From a virus, in IMG/VR virus record IMGVR_UViG_3300028862_000081, positions 1 to 32,008 of that record: a stretch of 32,008 bases of DNA; one strand, written 5' to 3'. The translations under genes were made by a program, and so were the position numbers. Under the pieces are notes generated by a model that saw nothing but the letters and a program-made list of their open reading frames with translations, made no database searches and was not told where the DNA came from. Each line of letters starts with the position of its first letter. The first letter of the stretch is position 1. This document shows, piece by piece, positions 1 to 6,487 of the stretch.

Positions 1-161
1 GCATTCCCGTAGGTGGTATATTGGGATCTATCTTGGGCTTGACCAAGACCTATGATCATATTATCCCAACCATCCTCATGGAATACTTCGGTTACTATAT
101 TTGTTGCAGGAATTACCTTTCTGGGTCTTCCGGGTTTACGTTTTTCAGTTTCTTCGGGCAC
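1..161 (-). CDS. Possible portal protein, N-terminal 53 residues only (partial)
   Basis: A GTG start at 161 follows AGGAGG and opens a frame that runs off the left edge without a stop. The visible start is a charged, Pro/Arg-rich stretch (EETEKRKPGRPRK) followed by a motif ending in GWDNMIIGLGQAQDRSQYTT. I recall an aspartate/tryptophan-rich start and a 'GLGxxxDRS' segment from the beginnings of DUF1073-like phage portal proteins, and a portal gene directly after terL is the usual phage order. Both points support a portal, which would form the dodecameric DNA entry ring of the capsid. A promoter lies just upstream at 189-218. Only 53 residues are visible, so the call rests mainly on position. 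Confidence 0.5.
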   Translation of the reverse strand, partial: MPEETEKRKPGRPRKVIPATNIVTEVFHEDGWDNMIIGLGQAQDRSQYTTYGN

Positions 162-188
162 AAGGGCCTCCTGTGAATATATGAAACC

Positions 189-218
189 ATATTAAGGCGT
201 AAGCCCAAAAACTGTCAA
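189..218 (-). promoter_or_regulatory. Sigma70-type promoter for the portal-like gene
   Basis: On the minus strand TTGACA (218-213) is followed, after 18 bp, by TAATAT (194-189). It lies between the terL stop and the GTG start at 161, so the downstream structural genes can be transcribed separately from terL. Confidence 0.6.
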
Positions 219-227
219 GCTATACCC

Positions 228-1580
228 TTAGTTATAAAGAGCCATCCAATCCCCCCCTATAGAGAATCCACCGTGGAGAAGTATAGAGGCAGCACTATCA
301 GGACAGTCATCTAGATACTTGGTGTCTTCTGACCAGTCTGTGATTTGCAGGAGGTATTCGTCGTCTGTTTCTTCTGCGAATATAATACTATCCCATTTAT
401 CTTTAAGGACAGAGGCTATTTTGAGTTGTTTATGCATAGACTCATTATAGAGTTCGGGGTATATCATAAACGTCTTAGCCAACGGATGCTCTTCAAGCAT
501 ATGAAGGGTGTAGCCTTTGTCGGAATTCTGTTCTGAGTATACTGTATGTGCGTCGTATTGCTGGAGACGCATGAAGATCTTAGGAATAATATCTTTAATA
601 TGTTCGTGCCAGACAAATCCTACCATATTCACTTTTCCATCTGGCATTTCTGCTGCTATAGTAAGGGCGGTAGTATCTGTACCACTATAAGAAGCATCAA
701 TATGTGCACATACTCTTTTATTGTGCGCTTTATTCCATCTGCCCATATGAGGATCAAAGAATATCTGGTCAGATTCATTCTTGTATGACAATTCATAGTT
801 ACAAGCAAAATATGCTGGGGACATGACGCTTCTGGCTTTTTCTATTTCTTCTTCTTTGATGAAAGGGAGCATTTGATAAGGATACTTAGGAATATTAATT
901 CCTTCTGCCTCAAGGACTGACCAATAATCTTCTCTCTGATATGGTGTTCCTATAATTATGGAGTATCCTGTTTTTTTAACGATATTACCACGGGCTTCAG
1001 CCATAACAAGCTTTGTATAGTCTCGCTCTGATTGATAGAGGCGGTCTTGAAGGGTTACAACGTCGTCTGCTATAAGGACATCAACGTGAACACCTGTAAG
1101 ATTACTATCTATCCCTACTGCCATAACCGTAGGCTCTGGTGAGCAGGAGGTTCTAACAGAAAGATTGATTCTTCCTTCTTTTCTTATATTGAAACGCCAT
1201 TCTGCTTTGTCTGGGATCCTGCTATCTTTCATAGCAAACCAGCAGAAGGTAAGAAGCTCATGTATGATGGGGGATTCGCAAAGATTCATTATAGTACGGA
1301 GTACTTCAGCGGCATTACTATAACTTTTACGCATAATACAAATAGTTTCATTCTTATCTCGCATGAGACGGTAGATCACACCAACTATAACCATAGCTGT
1401 ACTCTTGAAAGAACTTCGACTAGCCATTAATGCACAATCTTGTCTATTATCGTGTACGTATTTAATCCACCCTGAATGGACTTCTGTCATATCCTTAAAG
1501 CCACAAAGATGTCCTATAAGATGTGGGTATTCCACCAAGGTAGCAACTCTATCCCAAGTGAAAAAGCTAGTACGACTCAT
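228..1580 (-). CDS. terL: Terminase large subunit (ATPase-nuclease)
   Basis: This is the motor protein that packages DNA into the prohead and cuts the concatemer. It is 450 residues long, normal for the family. A degenerate Walker A (SRSSFKST, about residues 54-61) lies in the N-terminal ATPase domain. Walker B is VLIADD (168-173), and the coupling motif is IIGTP (209-213). The C-terminal RNase H-like nuclease shows the expected acidic residues: D295 in IDASYSGTD, E350 in VYSEQN, and aspartates near 425-428 (DDCPD). The start has TAGGAGA five bases upstream. The gene is preceded by a terminator with an embedded promoter (1592-1640) and followed by a portal-like gene. The family call is secure. 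Confidence 0.95.
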   Translation of the reverse strand: MSRTSFFTWDRVATLVEYPHLIGHLCGFKDMTEVHSGWIKYVHDNRQDCALMASRSSFKSTAMVIVGVIYRLMRDKNETICIMRKSYSNAAEVLRTIMNLCESPIIHELLTFCWFAMKDSRIPDKAEWRFNIRKEGRINLSVRTSCSPEPTVMAVGIDSNLTGVHVDVLIADDVVTLQDRLYQSERDYTKLVMAEARGNIVKKTGYSIIIGTPYQREDYWSVLEAEGINIPKYPYQMLPFIKEEEIEKARSVMSPAYFACNYELSYKNESDQIFFDPHMGRWNKAHNKRVCAHIDASYSGTDTTALTIAAEMPDGKVNMVGFVWHEHIKDIIPKIFMRLQQYDAHTVYSEQNSDKGYTLHMLEEHPLAKTFMIYPELYNESMHKQLKIASVLKDKWDSIIFAEETDDEYLLQITDWSEDTKYLDDCPDSAASILLHGGFSIGGDWMALYN

Positions 1581-1591
1581 TAGTATCTCCT

Positions 1592-1628
1592 AAAAACAAA
1601 AAAGCTAGTGTCATTATAACACCAGCTT
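1592..1628 (-). terminator. Rho-independent terminator directly upstream of terL
   Basis: Read on the minus strand, the arms at 1628-1619 and 1611-1602 pair over 10 bp. One pair is a G-U wobble in the RNA; in the plus sense the same position would be an A-C mismatch, which favours the minus strand. A U-rich run follows (1601-1592). It would end transcripts from the small genes and methyltransferase upstream. The run of U residues abuts the terL ribosome site. Confidence 0.8.
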
Positions 1629-1640
1629 CATATTCGTCAA
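1613..1640 (-). promoter_or_regulatory. terL promoter overlapping the terminator hairpin
   Basis: TTGACG (1640-1635), 16 bp, and a perfect TATAAT (1618-1613) on the minus strand. The -10 element lies in the loop of the terminator hairpin, so a transcript starting here lacks the 5' arm of that hairpin and would not be terminated by it. Confidence 0.7.
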
Positions 1641-1649
1641 GGAATACCC

Positions 1650-1796
1650 TTATTCATCATCATTAAGTACTTGTAATGCGTCACTATAGCCGTCCCAATT
1701 ATCTACTCCACCACAACGCAATGCCTCAAGAACAGATTCTTTGTATAATAGGTTTTCATATGTAATCCTTGGTATAGTAACTGTTTCATACTCCAT
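1650..1796 (-). CDS. Small hypothetical protein (48 aa)
   Basis: A 48-residue acidic protein (starts MEYETVTIPRITYENLLYKE) with TAGGAG nine bases before the ATG. It begins two bases after the stop of the preceding gene, so the two are co-transcribed. The sequence looks like a short helix-forming regulator or adaptor, but I recognise no family. The terL terminator follows about 20 bases after its stop. The ribosome site and operon-tight spacing are the main evidence that it is real. Confidence 0.65.
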   Translation of the reverse strand: MEYETVTIPRITYENLLYKESVLEALRCGGVDNWDGYSDALQVLNDDE

Positions 1797-1798
1797 AT

Positions 1799-1972
1799 TT
1801 ATCTGCTCCTAAGCCGTTCTTTCTTACTACAGCGAATTCGCCCAGCAGGATTTGTCACATATGTGCTCCTCCCCTCATGGATGAATGTAACAGAAACGCC
1901 CCGCTTTGCTTCAAGGACTTCTACATTATTCATAAGAACACGCTCACCTTTAACTGAATCAAATCTTGTCAT
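1799..1972 (-). CDS. Small basic hypothetical protein (57 aa)
   Basis: The start at 1972 (MTRFDSVKGERVL) is chosen because AAGGAG lies just upstream; a further in-frame start at 1996 has no such site. It overlaps the stop of the methyltransferase gene by 14 bases, which suggests translational coupling. The protein is basic, ends in an Arg/Lys-rich tail (RIRCSKKERLRSR), and has a beta-rich middle. No family recognised. Confidence 0.6.
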   Translation of the reverse strand: MTRFDSVKGERVLMNNVEVLEAKRGVSVTFIHEGRSTYVTNPAGRIRCSKKERLRSR

Positions 1973-2567
1973 TTTTTCTCCTTGTATAATTATCATAGCT
2001 ACCTAGAGTAGCCCACGGTTGTACATCCATAATAGATGTATTCCAACAATCATGCTTCCATCCCTTATCAAATACAAACCACCCTGTAATCAAGTTTCCT
2101 ACACAGAAATGTCCGTTTTGTTCTGGTGGCGTTCTGTAGTCAACTTGCCTATTAAAGATATACACATGTTTAAGATTTTTCCATAAACCCTGTTTATACC
2201 TTCCATATGCACCAAAGAAATTTGTTTTTCCAAGTAAAGTATATCCATGCTCACATACTTCCTGACATTTTTGTATAGTCTCGTCGAATATACTGAATGC
2301 AGGATTTGTTACTATGTATTCTACCTTTCCGTCAAATTCAAGAAAGTTCTTACCTGTAGTTCTGATATCATCGGTTACTACATCGTATTCATTGAGCTGC
2401 AATACATCCGCTATAGCATTGTCTCCTGCCATAGGCTCGTAGATCGTATCAAAGCACCCGAATTCGTATGTGTCACAAAGTAGTTGTGTTAGACTTTCAG
2501 GCGTGCGGTAGAAATCTGACTCAGGTCTTTGGCTTACTGGTTTTCGAGCCGCGTAGCTCTTTCCCAT
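1959..2567 (-). CDS. SAM-dependent methyltransferase, probably DNA adenine-N6 type
   Basis: The start at 2567 (MGKSYAARK) has GGAGG nine bases upstream; an earlier in-frame start would lie deep inside the preceding gene. The 202-residue protein has 'DFYRTPESLTQLL' (about 18-30), a SAM-binding motif I of the EPxAG type (EPMAGDN, 44-50), an acidic end of the second strand (TDDI, 65-68), and a catalytic-type VTNPAF motif (86-91) corresponding to (N/D)PP(F/Y) of amino-methyltransferases. This layout is common in phage proteins that methylate adenine, protecting the DNA or marking packaging sites. The second Pro is replaced by Ala, so activity and specificity are not certain. Confidence 0.75.
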   Translation of the reverse strand: MGKSYAARKPVSQRPESDFYRTPESLTQLLCDTYEFGCFDTIYEPMAGDNAIADVLQLNEYDVVTDDIRTTGKNFLEFDGKVEYIVTNPAFSIFDETIQKCQEVCEHGYTLLGKTNFFGAYGRYKQGLWKNLKHVYIFNRQVDYRTPPEQNGHFCVGNLITGWFVFDKGWKHDCWNTSIMDVQPWATLGSYDNYTRRKNDKI

Positions 2568-2745
2568 CTTCGTATTCCTCCAGCATGATTGCTGCGTCGT
2601 TGATAAGCACTGCTCGTTCCTCACCCTTTTTGTCCCTGCCGTAGTACAATCCACTAAGATCAAGTACGTTATACAGGATAACGTCTTTCAAAAGGATTAC
2701 ACCACTTCTCTGGCACATAGTATCTGTCGTAATTTTTACTGTCAT
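2521..2745 (-). CDS. Small hypothetical protein (74 aa)
   Basis: It starts with an ATGA overlap at the end of the preceding Rossmann-like gene, and GGAGG lies in the last codons of that gene, so it is translationally coupled. It has a beta-rich N-terminal half (MTVKITTDTM...GVILLKDVILYNV) and an acidic helix ending in a Lys-rich tail (ELRGSKTSKPKT). Its last 47 bases overlap the methyltransferase start in another frame. No family recognised. Confidence 0.65.
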   Translation of the reverse strand: MTVKITTDTMCQRSGVILLKDVILYNVLDLSGLYYGRDKKGEERAVLINDAAIMLEEYEDGKELRGSKTSKPKT

Positions 2746-3164
2746 AGTTGTCCTCCCATATAGATTCCATTTATATTAATCCCGTCTTCCCAGAAGATAT
2801 TAAATCCTAAAGCTTTGGCATACCCCACCAAAAAAGCTACGGAGGGGCGCTCTGCTATCCTTTCGCTAGATGCCATCAAAGGTGTAGCAAGTAGTTTAAT
2901 GTTCTTGTGCCTATTTTCTACTATGGCACAAGCCAACATCACACATACCGTATTCTTGAGGGGCAAACCTAAAGCATGTATCTTACTCAAAGGAACATCC
3001 CTATAAGTAAATTTTGGTGCTTTACTTTCCAAACCATGCAGCTCGTAATAACGGTTACATTGTTCAAGTTTAGTTATGCCCACTGACCACACCTCTGCGC
3101 CCGCAAGTTCATCGTCAAGGATATCCCTAGCTGTCCCACAGATAATTAGAGTATCATACTCCAC
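2742..3164 (-). CDS. Rossmann-like phage protein of unknown function
   Basis: I choose a GTG start at 3164, with GGAAG seven bases upstream and overlapping the stop of the preceding gene; longer starts would run through that whole gene. The 140-residue product begins with a hydrophobic strand and glycine turn (EYDTLIICGTARD) and then AEVWSVGITKLE...RYYELHG. That order (strand-GxA, then 'VW..N', then 'R.(Y/F)E(L/M)H') is what I recall from Rossmann-like proteins in many gut phages. A nucleotide or sugar ligand is possible but unproven. Confidence 0.55.
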   Translation of the reverse strand: MEYDTLIICGTARDILDDELAGAEVWSVGITKLEQCNRYYELHGLESKAPKFTYRDVPLSKIHALGLPLKNTVCVMLACAIVENRHKNIKLLATPLMASSERIAERPSVAFLVGYAKALGFNIFWEDGININGIYMGGQL

Positions 3165-3360
3165 GGGATGTCTTCCAATCATCCATGAAAAGATCAAGAA
3201 CGTGATCCATACTGTCTCCGTCTCCCTGATTCGCGTAGTCTTTGGTATCTGCCAACATAAACGCTGGTTCAAGACCTTCTGCAAATCCTGCATCCCAAGC
3301 CTTGAATACATCCGTTTTAAGTTTCAAATACAAAGCTGCCCTGTCTTCTGCTGTCATCAT
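3154..3360 (-). CDS. Small acidic hypothetical protein (68 aa)
   Basis: TAAGGAGG lies five bases before the ATG at 3360 (MMTAEDRAALYLKLKTDVFK), which sets the start. A strong promoter lies at 3388-3416, so this is the first gene of the operon that runs leftwards to the terL terminator. The protein is mainly helical and acidic towards the C-terminus. No family recognised. Confidence 0.7.
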   Translation of the reverse strand: MMTAEDRAALYLKLKTDVFKAWDAGFAEGLEPAFMLADTKDYANQGDGDSMDHVLDLFMDDWKTSRGV

Positions 3361-3387
3361 AATAGCCTCCTTAATCTCTCTTTCTCT

Positions 3388-3416
3388 AGTATACTTTATA
3401 ATAAAGGGGATGTCAA
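3388..3416 (-). promoter_or_regulatory. Sigma70-type promoter
   Basis: TTGACA (3416-3411), 17 bp, TATACT (3393-3388) on the minus strand. It lies directly after the transglycosylase stop and before the gene starting at 3360. Confidence 0.8.
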
Positions 3417-3422
3417 CCCTTT

Positions 3423-3947
3423 TTACCAACTTTCGTCCCATTGATCTAATAAAGATAAAATCTGTTCTGTGTAACGCAAGCATCTCGGCGGGATATCTTT
3501 AATGCTTTTCATATTCTTTACGTTGTCTACTCCCCAAGTATACGAGAGCACGCCAAGATATACTGAACCATGAAATAATTTAATGTTTGCTGCTAGCTGG
3601 TTGCATCCTACTATAGCAGAATGATCTGGGTTGTCCCATCTGTAATCTTCCCATTTTATATCTGAGTAAGTCCCCACTTCATATACAATATATTTTCTGT
3701 ATTGCTGCATAAGTCCTACAGAACGGAAATTATCTACAAGCTCACTCTTGGCTGTGGGGATAAATCGGCTTTCGCTGTATGCTACACAATGCGGTAAGCC
3801 ACGAGGCAATTCCGCTTGGTCTCCACGAAGGGTCAGGATAGACTTTATTTTTGTACTTTCGTGCCAATCGGCGGGCCTCTCTGCGAAAAAAGGCTGAATC
3901 ACGGCCAACCATAGGGTGACCATAATAAGTAGTTTCTGAAATTTCAT
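3423..3947 (-). CDS. Secreted SLT-type lytic transglycosylase
   Basis: The first 22 residues form a clear export signal: a basic start (MKFQK), a hydrophobic core (LLIMVTLWLAVI), and a likely cut after QPFFA. The mature part has the goose-lysozyme/SLT signature: AYSESRF, with Glu59 as the likely catalytic acid, followed by GLMQ at 78-81 and an aromatic YTWG segment near the C-terminus. These enzymes cleave the glycan strands of peptidoglycan. At 174 residues it is a single catalytic domain with no wall-binding domain. Export by a signal peptide suggests either lysis from outside the membrane or a virion-associated role. It is coupled to the preceding gene through TAATG with GGAGG upstream. 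Confidence 0.8.
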   Translation of the reverse strand: MKFQKLLIMVTLWLAVIQPFFAERPADWHESTKIKSILTLRGDQAELPRGLPHCVAYSESRFIPTAKSELVDNFRSVGLMQQYRKYIVYEVGTYSDIKWEDYRWDNPDHSAIVGCNQLAANIKLFHGSVYLGVLSYTWGVDNVKNMKSIKDIPPRCLRYTEQILSLLDQWDESW

Positions 3948-4138
3948 TAGTTTCCTCCAAAGGAAGCTGTTTGGTTTTGTTCATATCGTTCCTCCACTTC
4001 TACATCATATTCTGCTAGAAGGTTCTGTATCAGATAATACTCTCTATATGACAGCACAACCGTTAGACGTAACATATCATCGCTATGACTTAGATCTCTC
4101 CCCGGAGACCGAAAAGAGTCTCGTTTTTTTATTTCCAT
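3947..4138 (-). CDS. Small hypothetical protein (63 aa)
   Basis: I choose the ATG at 4138 (MEIKKRDSFRS) because AAGGAG lies upstream and the promoter -10 element (4169-4164) would leave any earlier start untranscribed. The protein has a basic start, then a mid-length amphipathic helix (LVVLSYREYYLIQNLL-like region, acidic after it). Its last codons contain the ribosome site of the transglycosylase gene. No family recognised; a lysis accessory role is possible from context only. Confidence 0.65.
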   Translation of the reverse strand: MEIKKRDSFRSPGRDLSHSDDMLRLTVVLSYREYYLIQNLLAEYDVEVEERYEQNQTASFGGN

Positions 4139-4163
4139 ATTGTTTGATCTCCTTGATTTATCC

Positions 4164-4192
4164 ATTTTAACACAGATAGAAGTACTTGTCAA
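4164..4192 (-). promoter_or_regulatory. Sigma70-type promoter for the transglycosylase operon
   Basis: TTGACA (4192-4187), 17 bp, TAAAAT (4169-4164) on the minus strand, with TGTGT before the -10 as in several promoters of this window. Confidence 0.8.
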
Positions 4193-4289
4193 CCCCTACC
4201 AAGGGTATCCCTTTACTTATTTTCACCTTTTCTATATATTTACGCCCACGAACACGAAAAGCTAGGGGAAACTTCGGATAACCTGTCAT
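4167..4289 (-). CDS. Possible gene fragment or 3' exon (40 aa)
   Basis: A short minus-strand frame reads like real protein (GRKYIEKVKISKGIPLVGVD is its middle, ending KYFYLC). It has no convincing ribosome site: GGGG sits one base before the ATG. It overlaps the left part of the structured RNA candidate and the next promoter. It lies in the same orientation as the short gene at 4555-4734 on the other side of that RNA. It may be a degenerate gene end or an exon. No family recognised, and it may be chance. Confidence 0.3.
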   Translation of the reverse strand: MTGYPKFPLAFRVRGRKYIEKVKISKGIPLVGVDKYFYLC

Positions 4290-4544
4290 ACCCCAATATA
4301 GCTGCTAGACAGGGAGAACCTACGAAATAGCAAACGGTGACAAGTGTAGATGACAGAGCCGTAGTAGTAGGCAGAAGATATACTTCTGATAAATCAGTCA
4401 AGCATGTAGATGGATATCTATTCTACTGCCTAGGGTACGACGTGATGCCGTGCTCCTGAAACACTCCCCCCTAAAGGATAATCTCCTCTAGGAGAGGACA
4501 AGTGTTTCTAGGGAAACTCTGTGATACTGTTAATATATAGAGTT
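4260..4544. ncRNA. Structured RNA candidate with a pseudoknot
   Basis: About 285 bases without a convincing gene but rich in perfect helices. AGCTA (4260-4264) pairs with TAGCT (4299-4303) and GGGG (4265-4268) with CCCC (4291-4294). CCTGTC inside that loop (4282-4287) pairs with GACAGG outside it (4308-4313), giving an H-type pseudoknot. Further pairings are TAGGCAG (4368-4374) with CTGCCTA (4426-4432), TAGAT (4407-4411) with ATCTA (4416-4420), GTACGAC (4435-4441) with GCCGTGC (4447-4453), GAAACACT (4458-4465) with AGTGTTTC (4501-4508) enclosing TCCTCT/AGAGGA (4484-4498), and AACTCTGT (4515-4522) with ATAGAGTT (4537-4544), the last using a G-U pair that works only in the plus-strand RNA. I cannot match it to a known class; strand is unresolved. 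Confidence 0.5.
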
Positions 4545-4554
4545 AAGGCAGGGT

Positions 4555-4734
4555 CTACTTAATTATCAAACCAGAATACAAATCGTACGTCCGTCTCTCC
4601 ACGTCCAGTAAATCCACCAACATCACATCTTTTATGATAGAAGAGCCTCGACGGTCAAACGTGATAGATTTATCTTCCCCGTATATATGGGAGAAATAGT
4701 CATAGTAGTCGGTATTCTTGTCTAGGATATACAT
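4555..4734 (-). CDS. Short hypothetical protein, possibly truncated (59 aa)
   Basis: AAGGAG lies before the ATG at 4734, four bases after the stop of the upstream gene. The protein begins MYILDKNTDYYDYFSH and continues with GEDK.ITFDRRGS. From memory, proteins with this N-terminus are widespread in gut phage genomes and are usually well over 100 residues, but I cannot verify that here. The frame ends abruptly just before the structured RNA candidate, so it may be truncated or interrupted. No function is known to me. Confidence 0.65.
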   Translation of the reverse strand: MYILDKNTDYYDYFSHIYGEDKSITFDRRGSSIIKDVMLVDLLDVERRTYDLYSGLIIK

Positions 4735-4737
4735 TGG

Positions 4738-5088
4738 CTACTCCTTAAATAGTATCTTGTGTATTACGCGGATATCTTCAAGCGATAGTTTTTGCATATT
4801 ATGCCCATATTCAAACCCCTTACTAATTTCGCGGCATTTATCAACTACTTCTTGTTCATCAAGAATCTGTTGGCGTGATTCGTATACAATGAAATTACAA
4901 GAGTATCCCTTTCCGTCATTATACCCATTTTCAAGAGAGAACCGTTCACCCCAATACTTTTCAAGAGTAAACCATTTTCGTCCCACAGTTTCTACAACTG
5001 CCTCTGATATAAGCGCTTCTCCTTTTTTATGGCGTGCAGCATTTCCTATACTTTTTACATATACAGGTTGTCCTACTTTTATGTTCAT
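4738..5088 (-). CDS. Hypothetical protein with beta-barrel-like N-terminus (116 aa)
   Basis: AAGGAGGT lies eight bases before the ATG (MNIKVGQPVYVKSIGNAARH). The N-terminal half alternates hydrophobic and polar residues as in a small SH3-like or KOW-like beta barrel, with VETVGRKWFTLE in its second strand pair. The C-terminal half is helical and charged (QQILDEQEVVDKCREISKG). I recall similar 'KVGQxVYV' starts in many phage hypothetical proteins. Function unknown; it lies in a leftward operon with 5117-5398 and 4555-4734. Confidence 0.7.
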   Translation of the reverse strand: MNIKVGQPVYVKSIGNAARHKKGEALISEAVVETVGRKWFTLEKYWGERFSLENGYNDGKGYSCNFIVYESRQQILDEQEVVDKCREISKGFEYGHNMQKLSLEDIRVIHKILFKE

Positions 5089-5116
5089 TTATACCTCCTT
5101 GGTATACTTTTACCTT

Positions 5117-5398
5117 TTATCCCTTCTCTGTTGCTGTAGATTCAACAGTGAAGCCTAAATACACATAAATAGGGCATTTTACAGAGGTGCAGACAGCACT
5201 GGGAAGGTCTTGTCTACACCATCTGCAATAATCCCTTATTGCTTTGACCCTATTACATCCTCCCACCGCTCTTTTAAGCCCATACAACTGGCAGTCTTCT
5301 CTCCCGCAATCTGATCTACCTTCATGACAGTCTTTACATCGCCTTATAATACACTCTTTAGCTGTTATATCACCTCCGGTATACCCAGATAATAACAT
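5117..5398 (-). CDS. Cysteine-rich protein, probable metal-binding (up to 93 aa)
   Basis: The frame carries ten cysteines in an ordered pattern (C...CKDC, C...C, C...CRWC, C...C), typical of small zinc-binding folds. The start is uncertain. The ATG at 5398 overlaps the promoter -10 element at 5394-5389, so it would not be in the transcript from that promoter. A near-perfect ribosome site (GGAGGTGAT) sits at in-frame codons 8-10, followed by ATA (codon 11), but by no ATG, GTG or TTG in frame. Either another promoter is used or translation starts at a non-standard codon. No family recognised. Confidence 0.6.
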   Translation of the reverse strand: MLLSGYTGGDITAKECIIRRCKDCHEGRSDCGREDCQLYGLKRAVGGCNRVKAIRDYCRWCRQDLPSAVCTSVKCPIYVYLGFTVESTATEKG

Positions 5399-5417
5399 AT
5401 ATAAACGCCTGTGTCAA
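5389..5417 (-). promoter_or_regulatory. Sigma70-type promoter
   Basis: TTGACA (5417-5412), 17 bp, TATTAT (5394-5389) on the minus strand, with ATATGT before the -10. It drives the cysteine-rich gene and the two genes to its left. Confidence 0.8.
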
Positions 5418-5422
5418 TAGAA

Positions 5423-5438
5423 AAAAGCCAGTAAGGAG
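5423..5438 (+). repeat. Direct repeat, left copy, flanking the radical-SAM gene
   Basis: AAAAGCCAGTAAGGAG occurs here and again at 6580-6595 in the same orientation, with partial similarity continuing for about 12 more bases (GACGAAAATACA versus TCAAAATTATA). The copies lie on either side of the gene at 5504-6481. Confidence 0.65.
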
Positions 5439-5452
5439 ACGAAAATACATAT

Positions 5453-5499
5453 TTTATAAAAAAACACACCTATACCCTACATAAAAGCATCTCAGGTGG
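5453..5499 (-). terminator. Possible terminator of the radical-SAM gene
   Basis: On the minus strand CACCT (5497-5493 region) can pair with AGGTG (near 5470-5466), followed by TGTTTTTTTATAAAA. The stem is only five firm base pairs with a long loop, so this is tentative. Confidence 0.4.
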
Positions 5500-5503
5500 G
5501 AAG

Positions 5504-6481
5504 CTAGAGGGCTTTATTATATAGACGTATAGATGAATCTACTCTGGTAGGATTCTTAGGATACCGTTTTATAAGAAATTGCTCAAATGTAAGGGATTTG
5601 AAGAATTGCACCTGATTACACCACGACGCCAGATCCACATAGAAGTCAGAGTACACGCTGCCCCAGCAAGAAATATCACGCATGATATAAGGGAGTATTT
5701 TATGATCCCCACACCACATAATACGAAATACTGTATCCTCTAAGGACATAGATGGATGAACATAAACATAAAACTTTATTTGCCAATCTTTTCGCCAATT
5801 CAACAGGGGTAATTTCTCCTCTATCACTGGTAAATATGCTTTATTATCAAAAGCAAAAATATACTCCTTCATATAACGCAATCTACTAAGCAGCACACTG
5901 TTTTCTGAATCCAGTAGACGTATATCAAGTCCTTGGTTAAACTGACAGCGTATTCTTTTCTCCACAAGCTCTGATAATATAGCTTTATGTGATGGGAGGG
6001 CAAGTATATTATTGTCCATAAAGACCGTACCCCTATTATTTCCTCCTACTATAGCATCTGTAGTAGAAACTTGTCTGATTATCCCTTCTTTTTCAGGGAC
6101 AAAGCAGAAAGAACACTTTCTGATACAACCCCGAGTGATAAACCCATAATTATAGGTATTTTCCTCATATAAAGTGTAATCTGGTTGCAAACACTCAATA
6201 TAGTCGGGAAGACATGCTTTTATATCTCCTGACCCTGTGCCGCCATATATAATCCCTTTTCCAGAGATATACTTTCTATTGCCCATGAATACAACGGAAC
6301 AATAAACCCTGTCGTATGCTGTTGTATCTATATGGTGAGGCGTCTTTTTCCTGTTTGGATAGTATGGAATATTTAGACATACTAGTTGTATTGTGTCGCC
6401 AAGAGCTTTATGGTGAGTACTCAATTTCATAAGGGCCAAGTTAGGGATGGTTGAATCTGCATCTATTAATAATATGTTCAT
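5504..6481 (-). CDS. Radical SAM protein
   Basis: The 325-residue protein has the 4Fe-4S-binding CxxxCxxC of radical SAM enzymes in FITRGCIRKCSFCFV (C119, C123, C126). Before it lies a Rossmann-like region (MNILLIDADSTIPNLALMK) placed like the cobalamin-binding domain of B12-radical SAM enzymes. I do not see the DxHxxG cobalamin motif, so B12 use is doubtful. The substrate is unknown; RNA, nucleotide or peptide modification are options. The chosen ATG lies exactly where transcription from the promoter at 6488-6517 should begin and has no ribosome site, so the mRNA may be leaderless. The gene stands alone between two direct-repeat copies, as if inserted as a unit. Confidence 0.8.
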   Translation of the reverse strand: MNILLIDADSTIPNLALMKLSTHHKALGDTIQLVCLNIPYYPNRKKTPHHIDTTAYDRVYCSVVFMGNRKYISGKGIIYGGTGSGDIKACLPDYIECLQPDYTLYEENTYNYGFITRGCIRKCSFCFVPEKEGIIRQVSTTDAIVGGNNRGTVFMDNNILALPSHKAILSELVEKRIRCQFNQGLDIRLLDSENSVLLSRLRYMKEYIFAFDNKAYLPVIEEKLPLLNWRKDWQIKFYVYVHPSMSLEDTVFRIMWCGDHKILPYIMRDISCWGSVYSDFYVDLASWCNQVQFFKSLTFEQFLIKRYPKNPTRVDSSIRLYNKAL

Positions 6482-6487
6482 AATGAC

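Noticed and set aside
3742-3984. 80-residue minus-strand frame
   Set aside because: It lies across the transglycosylase start in another frame, has no ribosome site, and the transglycosylase has clear motifs.
4260-4544. Assignment to a group I intron, group II intron, tmRNA or riboswitch
   Set aside because: I could not find a P7-type core, a domain V hairpin, a tmRNA acceptor end or a known riboswitch consensus; the class is left open.
5504-6481. B12-dependent radical-SAM enzyme
   Set aside because: The N-terminal Rossmann-like region lacks the DxHxxG cobalamin motif, so I call it only a radical SAM protein.
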